NCBI GenBank assembly: GCA_009995045.1
Contig: JAACQG010000006.1
Coordinates: 102,448-166,447 of the forward strand
Source: Alphaproteobacteria bacterium
GTDB lineage: Bacteria; Pseudomonadota; Alphaproteobacteria; Micavibrionales; Micavibrionaceae
Length of the DNA stretch: 64,000 nt
Reading direction: 5' to 3'
A program made the translations under genes and the position numbers. Positions 53,430-62,084 of the stretch are shown here, piece after piece (position 1 is the stretch's first letter; every line of letters starts with the position of its first letter). A model generated the notes under the pieces. It saw only the letters and a program-made list of their open reading frames with translations, made no database searches and had not been told where the DNA came from.

Positions 53430-54914
53430 TTACAGCACCAACGGTAGCATAAACCTTGAGGCCAGTGTGATCACGATAATGGCGATCAAATTGATAAAGA
53501 TGCCTGCCTTTATCATTTGTGAAACGCTGATATAGCCAGATGCAAAGACAACCGCGTTGGGCGGCGTTGCAACGGGGAGCATAAACGCACAACTGGCGGC
53601 CAGCGCTGCGGGCGCAGCCAACAGAAGCGGCGGGATACCGCTCGCCACGGCAATAGAGGCAACAATCGGTAAAAATGCTGCTGTTGTTGTGACGTTACTG
53701 GTCAACTCGGTGAGCAAAAGAATCGTCGTACAAATAACAAAAATCAACATGAACAAAGGAATATCAGCCATGCTGGAGAGCCCTGCCCCAATCCAGCTTG
53801 CAACGTCTGTGCTACCGATTGCAGCGGCCAAAGACAGACCGCCGCCAAAAAGCACCAACACGCCCCATGGCAATTTTTCTGCATCCTGCCATGACAATAA
53901 GCGCTGATCCTTTTCCGCGCCAGAATTGCCAGACGGCAATAAAAACAGCAACAATCCGCAAAAAATACCGATGCTGGTATCATTCAAATTCGCAAAAATT
54001 TCAACCTTGTTCAAAAGAGGCCTACACATCCACAATGACGCCGCCAAAAAGAAAATAAGACCAACACGCTTTTCCGCCATTTTGGGTCGCCCCAGATCCT
54101 TCAGCGCCTCCTGAATAATGCTGCGCCCGTTTTTATCGCTCTCTTTTTTACATTCTGGATACAAAATATGCGTCAAAACAAACCATGTCGCAGGCAACAT
54201 AATCATCACGATTGGAACAGCCAGCAGCATCCAACCGACGAATGAAATGTCGATCTCATACTCACTCGATAAAAATGCCGCCATAAATGCATTGGGCGGT
54301 GTTCCGATCAATGTCCCAATCCCGCCGATCGAGGCCGCATAAGCAATCGCCAACATCATCGCGGTGCCAACGCCGTCCTGCTCTTTATGCAGGTCATCCC
54401 CCTTACCGATATAGGCAATCACAGACGCCGCAACCGGCAGCATCATCACCGCGGTGGCCGTATTGCTGACCCACATGCTCAAAAACGCAACGGCAATCAT
54501 AAAGCCTAAGATCAGCATATCGGGACGCGTCCCCACACGCGATGCAATGTTCAACGCAATACGCTTATGCAGATTCCATCGCTGCAGCGCGCGCGCAATG
54601 AAAAACCCGCCCATAAACAAGAATACCAGCGGATGCGCAAACCCACTTGCCGCGTCTTTAATATTGGCAATACCAAGCACAGGAAAAGCAACAAGCGGAA
54701 TAAGCGCAGTTGCCGTAATATGGATCGGCCCCGTGACCCACCAAATCGCCATAAGCAAAGCAACGCCAACAACATTCCATCCCGCATTAGACAGGCCCGA
54801 AGGCGGCGGCAATACATGGGGCATAACCAAACAAGCAAAGCCTAGAATTAATCCGGCAATACGAATAGGCGTGTATATTTTCGCGCCCTCTAATTCTGTG
54901 ATTTTCTGATCCAA
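53430..54914 (-). CDS. DASS (SLC13) family anion:cation symporter
   Basis: This 494-residue transporter has about 12 membrane segments and the two SNT-type motifs of the divalent-anion:sodium symporter family: VSNTATAVMMLPVA in the first half and LTSNVTTTAAFLPIVAS in the second. Members carry succinate, malate, citrate or sulfate. Substrate cannot be fixed from motifs, but TCA dicarboxylates are most likely. The gene is convergent with tRNA-Thr (18 bases apart) and lies 48 bases past the usher stop, which is on the same strand upstream. Confidence 0.92.
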   Translation of the reverse strand: MDQKITELEGAKIYTPIRIAGLILGFACLVMPHVLPPPSGLSNAGWNVVGVALLMAIWWVTGPIHITATALIPLVAFPVLGIANIKDAASGFAHPLVFLFMGGFFIARALQRWNLHKRIALNIASRVGTRPDMLILGFMIAVAFLSMWVSNTATAVMMLPVAASVIAYIGKGDDLHKEQDGVGTAMMLAIAYAASIGGIGTLIGTPPNAFMAAFLSSEYEIDISFVGWMLLAVPIVMIMLPATWFVLTHILYPECKKESDKNGRSIIQEALKDLGRPKMAEKRVGLIFFLAASLWMCRPLLNKVEIFANLNDTSIGIFCGLLLFLLPSGNSGAEKDQRLLSWQDAEKLPWGVLVLFGGGLSLAAAIGSTDVASWIGAGLSSMADIPLFMLIFVICTTILLLTELTSNVTTTAAFLPIVASIAVASGIPPLLLAAPAALAASCAFMLPVATPPNAVVFASGYISVSQMIKAGIFINLIAIIVITLASRFMLPLVL

Positions 54915-54962
54915 AATGCGCCCCTTTTAGTGAAAAACGCTATTCAAACGATACGCAATGAA

Positions 54963-57900
54963 TTATTGAGCCGCAGCCAGCTTTTTCGCGCTTGGATATA
55001 TTTCTACCTTGCAGTAAAAATCACGCGCGACCAGCGCTCTACAGCGATTATAAGCATCATCAATATCTTCACTTTCCAAACCAACCCGCAAAATATGCTC
55101 CCCCGTTTTGGGAAGCGCGTAGCTTTGAGATGGCGGAACATACAATTGCGTACCGCGTAAAATTTCGCCATAACGCGTCTTCAATCGATACCACATAAAC
55201 GACGTCAAAAGACGCGATTTATATGCGCCAAGGTTAAGCGCAATCTCATAGTTATTCTGGGAGAAATCAATATGCGGATGCTGCGCTTTATAATCATCAA
55301 GATTGGCCAGAATTTGTGATGGAATATCGCGCTCCCCCGCATCAAGAATCACGTCATTGCCAAATATCGTCGTACCATCGTAACCAATCTCAATAAATTG
55401 CGGCCTCGGACGACGAATATCTTTCGGCAGTCCATTATCAGCAACCGAAAGCGCATAACGCCCCGGCGGCACCAAACTGAACAAATAAAATCCATCGGAG
55501 GCTGAAGCGCTGCTTTGGATAACCTCACCCTCCTCATCCTGCAATACTAACGTTACGTTACGGATCGGTTTTGAATCCCCGCTTGCATCGCGCGCATAAA
55601 CTGTGCCGTCAATCTCACCGGAATTGTGAACAGGAATATCGACGCGCACATTCGTCCCCGTGCGCGGCATGATGGATACCCCCTCCTCCGCAGCAATCCA
55701 ATATGGATCACTCAAGGAGCCCGATTCCACGAAAACATCCGTGATAACATTGGGACGCAAACGCTCAATAAAGGCAACGCCATCCTCATTCGTATTCGAA
55801 CCTCCTGCATTTTGAGGCGTCAACACACGCGCATCACGGATTGGCTCATCTCCCTCATCAAAGATTTTATTCCCGTTCGCATCAAGGAAAACAAACGCGT
55901 TGATCGATCCACTCGCCGTAACAAAATCACGCGACATCACAATGCCATCAGGGTTCTTGGTAAGACCAAAGCGTGTATTCAGCGTGGCTTCCACATTGCC
56001 ATCGCTATCATAACTGAAACGTGGCGTAATGGTCGCATGTTCAGGACGCCAGTTAAGCTGCCCTGCGAGGCTCGTGACGTCTGTTTCAAGAGTACGACCA
56101 ACTTCCAACTGCCCCTCAAGCTCGGGGGAGATTCGCCTGCGCCATGATGCAAAAAGCGAATCCAATTGGTTATTCGGCTGCAGCTCATAGCTTGCGCGTC
56201 CGCGAAAAATATTGCGCCCGACACTGCCGACAATCGACGTATTTGTGTTTAGATTAGCGCCATTAAGACTATCCGAAGCATCATTGTATGACAAATTCTG
56301 GTTGAATCCCAATCGCTTATATGTCGTATTTAAATTCAATAGAGCATCAAGACTGCTCTCACCGTTTGAACGCTCGGCATAATTAACAGTCGCAGCATAT
56401 CTTGGGCTGCTGCCCAATTGAAATGGCATCGGCCCTTCCAAAGCATAGCGATTTGAAAAGACGTCAATGACCCCGTTTTCACTTGAATTTCTATAATTAT
56501 CAGTCGCGAAATTCACATCACTGCGGAAATTATGCCGACCAAATTGGCGCGTCACTACAAGCTCCGAAGCAAGCTCCCCTTGTTCATCCGTCGCAAAATC
56601 CGCATTCAACAACGCCCCGCCATATGTTGTGGAAACGCCCGCGCTCCCATACGCTTTTTGCTCCCCATCTTCTTCACGATAACGCGCCCCTAAACGCAGC
56701 GCCGTTTTATCGGTCAGCGGTGTTTCAAAGAACCCCACAAAATGCGGTGTATTTTTATCGGGATCACGGCTTTCATATTTATCGTAAAATTGACGATTTT
56801 GAAACGACAGAGAAACATCATAAATATTGCTATCGGTCGCCTCACGATTAGGGTCATAAGGCACGCTCACATTCTCTTCACGCACCTCCCCTTGTGGCCC
56901 ATACGCAACGACGCGAAACGCATTACGATCAGAAAACAAACGTACATTATTAAACGAGTAATAGCCATTTTCATCCGTCTGCTCAAACGCAAGAAGTGAA
57001 TTATCACGATAAAGCTCAACATCCCAACCAGGGAAAATATATCCGCTAATCTGCGTGGACGGTGTGGTTTGACGCACCAATGGGTCAAGATTCGTAATGC
57101 GAACCCCTGTCTCCGGCGGCGCGCTGCCCGTAATCGGCAGGCGTGTAGGCTGCACATCCCCAACCTCAAAACGGCGCGCCTCAAGAGAGCCAAGCAATTC
57201 CGGTGACGCAGATTCCTGCATGTAGGTCACACGTGCACTACGGATTTTCTCTTCGTTATTGGCAGAAATATTCGTCGTCAGTGCGCCATAAGCAAATTCA
57301 CCCGCAGTGCGAATATTCACATCCTGCCCACGCACAGGATCACCATTTCCAGATTTTCGATAAAATGTCCGCGAGCTCACATCCGCCTGCGGCACGCTCA
57401 GCAATTTATAATCATCCTCCCCCCGCGGAAGAGAAGCAGGTTCACGGCTAAAGGCACGTTCTTTAAATTTACGACGATTAAGACGCTCCATGATCGGCAG
57501 AGGGGGATTGGCATCAAGCATCACAAGCTGCTGCCCAACAATTGGCTCCAGCTCTAGGCCGAACCAGTTCTCAAAATCAGTATAAGGAAAATATAAATCA
57601 TCATCTTTTTCAAGAAAACGACTGCCAATGGCAAATTCCTCACCATTAGAGACAACAAGCCCTGCGGATTTATTTAAGCTGAACAGACGATTTTCACGAA
57701 TATACCACCCATTAAAATTCTTGGTCTCGGGATCAAATTCAATCGGAAAATCCGCAACATTAAAAAAGTCACGCATAGATAAATAAATCGTTCCATCATG
57801 CACCTCCCCCAAAACATCACCATCAAGCGGCTGATTTGGCAAAACCCGAAACGTCAAAATAAGGATTTCCCCATCAGGCAAGCCCCTAAGGTCTAATGGC

Positions 57901-58109
57901 TTTTTCTCGATACCCGCATTTTGTAAAAACACATTCGCGCGCTGATAATTGCCGCGCATCTTGCTAACGAAATCTTTGATCAACGATTGCTGCGCGGCGG
58001 AAACGCCTTGCGACTGACCTTCTTCACTGGCCGCACAGGGGCTGACCGCCATAATAGAAAGGCAGCAGGCCATAAAAGTGAGTGATTCTGTACGAAACGG
58101 AAAAGACAT
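54963..58109 (-). CDS. Outer-membrane fimbrial usher with C-terminal SPOR-like domain
   Basis: The 1048-residue protein has a signal peptide (residues 1-28, ending PCAAS), an N-terminal domain with YFPYTDFENWFGLELEP, a long beta-barrel region (about 260-760) rich in alternating strands, a Cna-B/carboxypeptidase regulatory-like stretch (about 765-960, with VFLDANGNKIFDEGDEP and ASDGFYLFSLVPPGRYALSV) and a final segment GEHILRVGLESEDIDDAYNR with SPOR character. This matches a FimD-type usher, which secretes and assembles pilins handed over by a PapD-like chaperone. The SPOR-like tail is not a usual usher part. The chaperone and pilin genes lie just upstream, though the pilin gene runs the other way. 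Confidence 0.8.
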   Translation of the reverse strand: MSFPFRTESLTFMACCLSIMAVSPCAASEEGQSQGVSAAQQSLIKDFVSKMRGNYQRANVFLQNAGIEKKPLDLRGLPDGEILILTFRVLPNQPLDGDVLGEVHDGTIYLSMRDFFNVADFPIEFDPETKNFNGWYIRENRLFSLNKSAGLVVSNGEEFAIGSRFLEKDDDLYFPYTDFENWFGLELEPIVGQQLVMLDANPPLPIMERLNRRKFKERAFSREPASLPRGEDDYKLLSVPQADVSSRTFYRKSGNGDPVRGQDVNIRTAGEFAYGALTTNISANNEEKIRSARVTYMQESASPELLGSLEARRFEVGDVQPTRLPITGSAPPETGVRITNLDPLVRQTTPSTQISGYIFPGWDVELYRDNSLLAFEQTDENGYYSFNNVRLFSDRNAFRVVAYGPQGEVREENVSVPYDPNREATDSNIYDVSLSFQNRQFYDKYESRDPDKNTPHFVGFFETPLTDKTALRLGARYREEDGEQKAYGSAGVSTTYGGALLNADFATDEQGELASELVVTRQFGRHNFRSDVNFATDNYRNSSENGVIDVFSNRYALEGPMPFQLGSSPRYAATVNYAERSNGESSLDALLNLNTTYKRLGFNQNLSYNDASDSLNGANLNTNTSIVGSVGRNIFRGRASYELQPNNQLDSLFASWRRRISPELEGQLEVGRTLETDVTSLAGQLNWRPEHATITPRFSYDSDGNVEATLNTRFGLTKNPDGIVMSRDFVTASGSINAFVFLDANGNKIFDEGDEPIRDARVLTPQNAGGSNTNEDGVAFIERLRPNVITDVFVESGSLSDPYWIAAEEGVSIMPRTGTNVRVDIPVHNSGEIDGTVYARDASGDSKPIRNVTLVLQDEEGEVIQSSASASDGFYLFSLVPPGRYALSVADNGLPKDIRRPRPQFIEIGYDGTTIFGNDVILDAGERDIPSQILANLDDYKAQHPHIDFSQNNYEIALNLGAYKSRLLTSFMWYRLKTRYGEILRGTQLYVPPSQSYALPKTGEHILRVGLESEDIDDAYNRCRALVARDFYCKVEIYPSAKKLAAAQ

Positions 58110-58202
58110 ATATAAAAGAATCGCTGCCGGTTAGAAATGATATGAACGCAACACTTCATATAACCATATTCACACCCTACCAACAATATAAATAGAGATA
58201 TC

Positions 58203-58242
58203 AACGAATTTCATAAAAATTATGAAAAATAATTCGTTTTTT
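58203..58242. repeat. Interrupted palindrome with T run in the pilin-usher gap
   Basis: AACGAATT (58203-58210) pairs with AATTCGTT (58231-58238) and the inner TCATAA (58211-58216) with TTATGA (58220-58225), an interrupted 14-pair stem followed by a T run on the plus strand. It lies in the 299-base gap between the usher and pilin starts. It could be an attenuator ahead of the pilin gene or an operator. The remaining gap is AT-rich and holds no gene. Confidence 0.5.
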
Positions 58243-58408
58243 CTGTTTATTTTTTATAGAATTAAGAATGATTTAATCTTTTTGATGTGATAATGTAGGG
58301 GAAGGTAAGATTTAAGTGGGACTGTAATTTTATCTTTGTTGAGTAACTTAGGAAAAGCTTTCAACACGTCTTATATGAGGCATTAAACATCCAAAGGAGA
58401 AACCTATC

Positions 58409-59002
58409 ATGAACTTTTCTACTATAAAAAAATTAGCCGTAACGAGTGCAGTAGCCCTGACACTCTTTGTTGGCGCGCCTGCCGATGCGCAGGTAACATC
58501 ATCAATCACAGGAACATTCGCAACAGCGTCAGCACTGTCAACATCTGCTGGTACTGCGCTTGATTTCGGGACATGGGCAATTAACGTTGGTGGTACTGAT
58601 TCACTAACAATTCCTATCGCCCCTGCACTGACTGGTTCTCCACCTGTACCTACATGTGGCGGACAATCTGATGCTGCAACACTTTGTATCAACACAGTAC
58701 CACCAGCGACATCTGGAACAGTGACTGTTACAACACCAACAGCGACAACAGTGCAAATCAGCGCCGTTATTTCATCAAACTTTGTGGACTCCACTCTAAC
58801 ACTGGGCTCATTAACATACACAGACTCAGTTGTAACAGCAGGTGCAATTCCAGCCGTGACATCGCCTGGTACACTTGCGACAACAACAAGTGCAGCAGCA
58901 GAAACAATTGCAATTGGTGGAACTCTGACCATTGCCGGCGGCACACCCGCAGCATCAGGTTCATACACAGCATCTGCAATAGATGTTTCATTCCAATACT
59001 AA
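58409..59002 (+). CDS. DUF4402 family pilin-like secreted protein
   Basis: The 197-residue protein has a signal peptide ending GAPADAQ, then a Thr/Ser/Ala/Gly-rich beta-strand protein. The pattern TALDFGTWAIN near the start and LTIAGGTPAASGSYTASAIDVSFQY at the end is the DUF4402 signature, a family of immunoglobulin-like secreted subunits often coded beside chaperone-usher genes. It is probably the main structural subunit. A strong AAAGGAG precedes the ATG and a terminator follows the stop. It is on the plus strand, against its chaperone and usher. Confidence 0.78.
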   Translation: MNFSTIKKLAVTSAVALTLFVGAPADAQVTSSITGTFATASALSTSAGTALDFGTWAINVGGTDSLTIPIAPALTGSPPVPTCGGQSDAATLCINTVPPATSGTVTVTTPTATTVQISAVISSNFVDSTLTLGSLTYTDSVVTAGAIPAVTSPGTLATTTSAAAETIAIGGTLTIAGGTPAASGSYTASAIDVSFQY

Positions 59003-59022
59003 ATTGGATTTAATAATTAAAT

Positions 59023-59051
59023 AAAAAGGCGGTCTTAGAACCGCCTTTTTT
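59023..59051. terminator. Bidirectional terminator between pilin and chaperone genes
   Basis: AAAAAGGCGGT and ACCGCCTTTTT form an 11-pair stem with a six-base loop and run into T on both strands. It closes the DUF4402 pilin gene (stop 21 bases before) and the convergent chaperone gene (stop 23 bases after). Confidence 0.92.
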
Positions 59052-59073
59052 AATGCATAACCAATACAATAAA

Positions 59074-59931
59074 CTAATTTGTGACCGGAACGACAATCTC
59101 ATCCATAACCACATGCTCGTTGGTCTGGCCTTCCGCCTTTTTAAACACCACCCGCAATGTACCAGGCTTCAAACCATCTAAATTTGTGACCATTGTAAAT
59201 GTACGTTCAGTCAGCTCAGGGAATAAATTTGCATTCCCAAGCGAACCAATCAAAACCTCGCTACCACCGCGCGCTGTAAAATAAGCATCAAGCGCGCCAA
59301 TCACACCATGCATTCCCGAACGAATAGCGGGCACATTGATGATCAAATTACCCGTCTTCGGATTAACATCAAAACTTGGCCACTGCAGCTCCACATTAAT
59401 ATCATAATCACCAACACGATAAATAACAGGAATAGAAAATGATGCATTCACTTTCGCACCAAAACGAGCTTCATTCTCACCCAAAGTTGGATCTTCAACA
59501 AATTCTGGCGGCGTTATAGCCGGCATCACCTTAAACTTCAAATGAGATTTATACTCCCCATCCGCCAAATCCGCTGGACGACGAACAGCAACACGCACTG
59601 TCTGTTTCTCATTCGGTGATAACGTGATCTGACGGGGCGTAAAAACCGCAAAATCCATCAAATTGCGATACCCTTCAGGCAAAACAACATTATATTTGGC
59701 AGCCTCCTCAATCGGCGCATAACCGCCTAATTTATTAACCTGAACAAACTGCTCCCATTGCAAACGATACGTATTGGTTTGATTGCTGTTATTCACCAAC
59801 ACAATCGTAGCCGTCCTGTCGCGCCCCTCCATAACAACCTGAAGCGGCGTGATCAGCAATTGCGCACGAGCCACATGAGCCGAAGACGCCATCACAATGA
59901 CAAACAAGACCAATACACGAAGCAATTTCAT
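59074..59931 (-). CDS. PapD-like periplasmic pilus chaperone
   Basis: This 285-residue protein has a signal peptide ending VARAQ and two Ig-like domains. The N-terminal domain has QVVMEGRDRTATIVLVNNSN and FTPRQITLSPNEKQTVRVAVRRP, with the late strand that donates to the pilin groove; the C-terminal domain follows from about residue 150. This is the chaperone fold that keeps pilins assembly-competent in the periplasm. It is longer than classical PapD (about 240). AAGGGAA precedes the start. It follows the second DUF4402 gene by 40 bases on the same strand and should be co-transcribed. Confidence 0.82.
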   Translation of the reverse strand: MKLLRVLVLFVIVMASSAHVARAQLLITPLQVVMEGRDRTATIVLVNNSNQTNTYRLQWEQFVQVNKLGGYAPIEEAAKYNVVLPEGYRNLMDFAVFTPRQITLSPNEKQTVRVAVRRPADLADGEYKSHLKFKVMPAITPPEFVEDPTLGENEARFGAKVNASFSIPVIYRVGDYDINVELQWPSFDVNPKTGNLIINVPAIRSGMHGVIGALDAYFTARGGSEVLIGSLGNANLFPELTERTFTMVTNLDGLKPGTLRVVFKKAEGQTNEHVVMDEIVVPVTN

Positions 59932-59971
59932 ACAATATTCCCTTAATATAAGTTTTTTATGATTTTAAGAT

Positions 59972-60463
59972 TTATAACACATTAACAGTAAGCGTCATCA
60001 GGGCAATAAAATTTGAATTACCAACATAATTCGTTCCATTCCCATTCGTTCGTATCCGCGCACCAATATTGATAATCGCTTCACCGCTCGCATCTGTATT
60101 GGGCGGCGCATCAATATCAAAATTATCAATCACCATCTGCTGCCCCGCGGAAATCATTTGCTGATCGACCGAAACACTCACCGTAATAGGCCGCAAAGGC
60201 GCAGCGCCGGTCAACCGATACACCCCAACCTTCCCGCTTGTAACATAATCAAAATTCGCCCCCGCAGAAACACTGCCCGTGGATGCAATTGTAATATCGT
60301 AAACAGCGTCATTACGCCTTACGGTTGCCTCACCAAAATCAAGCGGCTCGACAGTTTCAATGCTTTGCGCATAACCATCACGCACGTTAAACCCTGCAAC
60401 CAAACAAACAAACGCTGTCACCGCTAAAAAAAACCGCAAAACCGATATTGTTATTTTTACCAT
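59972..60463 (-). CDS. DUF4402 family protein, second pilin or tip subunit
   Basis: The 163-residue protein has a signal peptide (FFLAVTAFVCLVAG core, cleavage near GYAQS) and a DUF4402-like mature domain: LDFGEATVRRND at the start and SNFIALMTLTVNVL at the end. It is unlike the plus-strand pilin in sequence and less Thr-rich, so it may be a minor subunit, an initiator or tip adhesin. It heads the chaperone transcript. There is no ribosome site; a TATCAT box ends five bases before the ATG, which predicts a leaderless message. Confidence 0.7.
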   Translation of the reverse strand: MVKITISVLRFFLAVTAFVCLVAGFNVRDGYAQSIETVEPLDFGEATVRRNDAVYDITIASTGSVSAGANFDYVTSGKVGVYRLTGAAPLRPITVSVSVDQQMISAGQQMVIDNFDIDAPPNTDASGEAIINIGARIRTNGNGTNYVGNSNFIALMTLTVNVL

Positions 60464-60578
60464 GCCATATGATAGCGTTATTAATAAATCGGAACAATTA
60501 CTTTCCTAAAGATTAAATAAAATCACATTATATTAGACGCCACTCTTTCCTAACCCCTTAAAATTAGGTATCTTTTAT

Positions 60579-60666
60579 ATGTGGGAAGTGATTCTTGGGT
60601 ATATCGCTTTTCTATTTTGAGTGTTCTTCACGTTCTAAATTCTTTTCTTCCCACATTTCCGTGGGG
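60579..60666 (+). other. Structured leader with competing helices before the AMIN lipoprotein gene
   Basis: ATGTGGGAAG (60579-60588) and CTTCCCACAT (60647-60656) form a perfect ten-pair helix closing a 58-base loop. CCCAC in the right arm (60650-60654) can instead pair with GTGGG (60661-60665) in a short hairpin with a six-base loop. The two folds exclude each other, the layout of a regulatory leader. No known riboswitch class was recognised. Confidence 0.4.
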
Positions 60667-60684
60667 CTGCTGGTTTAAATCTTT

Positions 60685-61665
60685 ATGACCAAAAACATAT
60701 TATTATGTTGCACATTGATTGTACCGCTGTTGGCCGTAAGCGCCTGCAGTCAGCAGTTTATACCCAATTCAAACTCAGCAAATACCAGCACAAATACCCA
60801 AAACGCATCTGCTGATTCTGGAGAAAACGCGAGCAATAAAGGCTTCGCAAACAACCCGATCGTCGCCCCGCCTAGCTACGATCAACGACCACTAAAACCA
60901 GGCGAATCACCACCTCCTCAAACACTGCCGAATGGCCTGCCAGCGCTCAAACCTCTTAAAGGCGTGAATGTAGACAAGCTGTTTTCAGAAAATATCAACG
61001 ACACCAATCGTCGCTTTGAACGCGTAGAAAACGCGGTTGTCGATATGCGCCGTGAATTCGAAGCGGTTAAACCCGCTATCGTAAGGCTCGTAGCAGTGGA
61101 AGAGGACATCCAAAAAATGGTTGAACAGCTAGAGGCAATTGCTTCCCAAGAGCAATACGCAGCCCCGCCTCAACGCGCACCCATTCAACCATCAACAGCA
61201 CCGCAAAATCTGACACCCACAGATATGCAACCCACGCCACAAAAGACGTCAACACCAATACCTTCTGTCAGCGTGGCAACACCTGCCCCACAGCCAGCAG
61301 CAGCGCCAAAAACAAACAATACATCATCCGGCCCCGTCGTTAAAAACCTGAGAACAGGAATACATAACGACAGCGTAAGGCTTGTTTTGGATATGAGCTC
61401 TAAAACACCATATACAATCGATCTCGATAGCAGCGAGAACATCCTTGTTATCGAACTCCCACAAGCAGGATGGAACGGGGCCAACTCCAAAGCATTCGGA
61501 GCAAAAGAACCTCTTCTCGCCTCCTACAACGTTGAGAGCATGAACGGCGGACAAGGCACGCGCATCGTCATTCCAATGAAAAAAGCGACACGCATTATAA
61601 AGCAAGCCGTGCTCCCACCGGGCAGCAACCCGAATTTCCGCATGTATATTGATTTAAGCTTATAA
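60685..61665 (+). CDS. AMIN-domain lipoprotein
   Basis: The 326-residue protein has a lipoprotein signal with VSACS (Cys near residue 21), an Asn/Ser-rich and Pro-rich linker, a coiled-coil segment (about 95-150, RRFERVENAVVDMRREFE) and a C-terminal AMIN domain (about 215-326, VKNLRTGIHNDSVRLVLDMS to MYIDLSL). AMIN domains bind peptidoglycan or secretin complexes in the periplasm. The coiled coil suggests oligomer formation. There is no ribosome site in the leader. A cNMP-domain gene follows after 15 bases. Confidence 0.82.
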   Translation: MTKNILLCCTLIVPLLAVSACSQQFIPNSNSANTSTNTQNASADSGENASNKGFANNPIVAPPSYDQRPLKPGESPPPQTLPNGLPALKPLKGVNVDKLFSENINDTNRRFERVENAVVDMRREFEAVKPAIVRLVAVEEDIQKMVEQLEAIASQEQYAAPPQRAPIQPSTAPQNLTPTDMQPTPQKTSTPIPSVSVATPAPQPAAAPKTNNTSSGPVVKNLRTGIHNDSVRLVLDMSSKTPYTIDLDSSENILVIELPQAGWNGANSKAFGAKEPLLASYNVESMNGGQGTRIVIPMKKATRIIKQAVLPPGSNPNFRMYIDLSL

Positions 61666-61680
61666 GAGCAAGGCAGGCAC

Positions 61681-62067
61681 ATGACCAAGAAAACAGTTCA
61701 TTTCAAAAAAGGCGAGCGCATCATCACAAAAGGCGATGAGGCAACAAACGCGTATATGATCATATCGGGAAAAGTGCGCGTATTCCTTGAAGAAGACAGC
61801 AAACAAGTCGAGCTCGCACATCTAGAAAAAGACAGCATTTTCGGCGAAACAGCAATATTCACCGACCAAGTCTATGGCGCCAATATCGAAGCCGACGAGG
61901 ACACGGAATTATTCATTATCACCCGCCAATCTTTCGATGAGATGCTAAAAGGATCAGATCCCGTCATGCGCGCACTCATCCGTATGCTCATCGAACGCCT
62001 TAAAAACACCAACGAAGCCCTCCTCAAAAGCGAAACGCGTGAATTTATGGATATCGCGTTCATTTAA
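61681..62067 (+). CDS. Stand-alone cyclic nucleotide-binding-fold protein
   Basis: This 128-residue protein is a single cNMP-binding beta-roll (FKKGERIITKGDEATNAYMI, SGKVRVFLEE, then FGETAIFTDQVYGANIEA) with a C-terminal helix that ends in RLKNTNEALLKSETREF. As in its paralogue at 47117-47497, the arginine of the phosphate cassette is missing, so a canonical cyclic nucleotide is not expected. No effector domain is attached. AAGGCAGGC precedes the ATG. It lies between the AMIN lipoprotein and the CDF transporter genes and is likely part of one unit. Confidence 0.78.
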   Translation: MTKKTVHFKKGERIITKGDEATNAYMIISGKVRVFLEEDSKQVELAHLEKDSIFGETAIFTDQVYGANIEADEDTELFIITRQSFDEMLKGSDPVMRALIRMLIERLKNTNEALLKSETREFMDIAFI

Positions 62068-62084
62068 AGTGAAAACGAATAATA

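Noticed and set aside
58110-59073. Invertible DNA segment carrying the pilin gene
   Set aside because: The opposite orientation of the pilin gene suggested phase inversion, but I could not find a matching pair of inverted repeats at the two ends (near 58.2 kb and 59.05 kb), and no recombinase gene lies close. XerC at 10.6 kb is a housekeeping copy.
60581-60600. MraZ-type boxes (repeated TGGG)
   Set aside because: Only two TGGG units with unequal spacing are seen and no mraZ or dcw genes follow.
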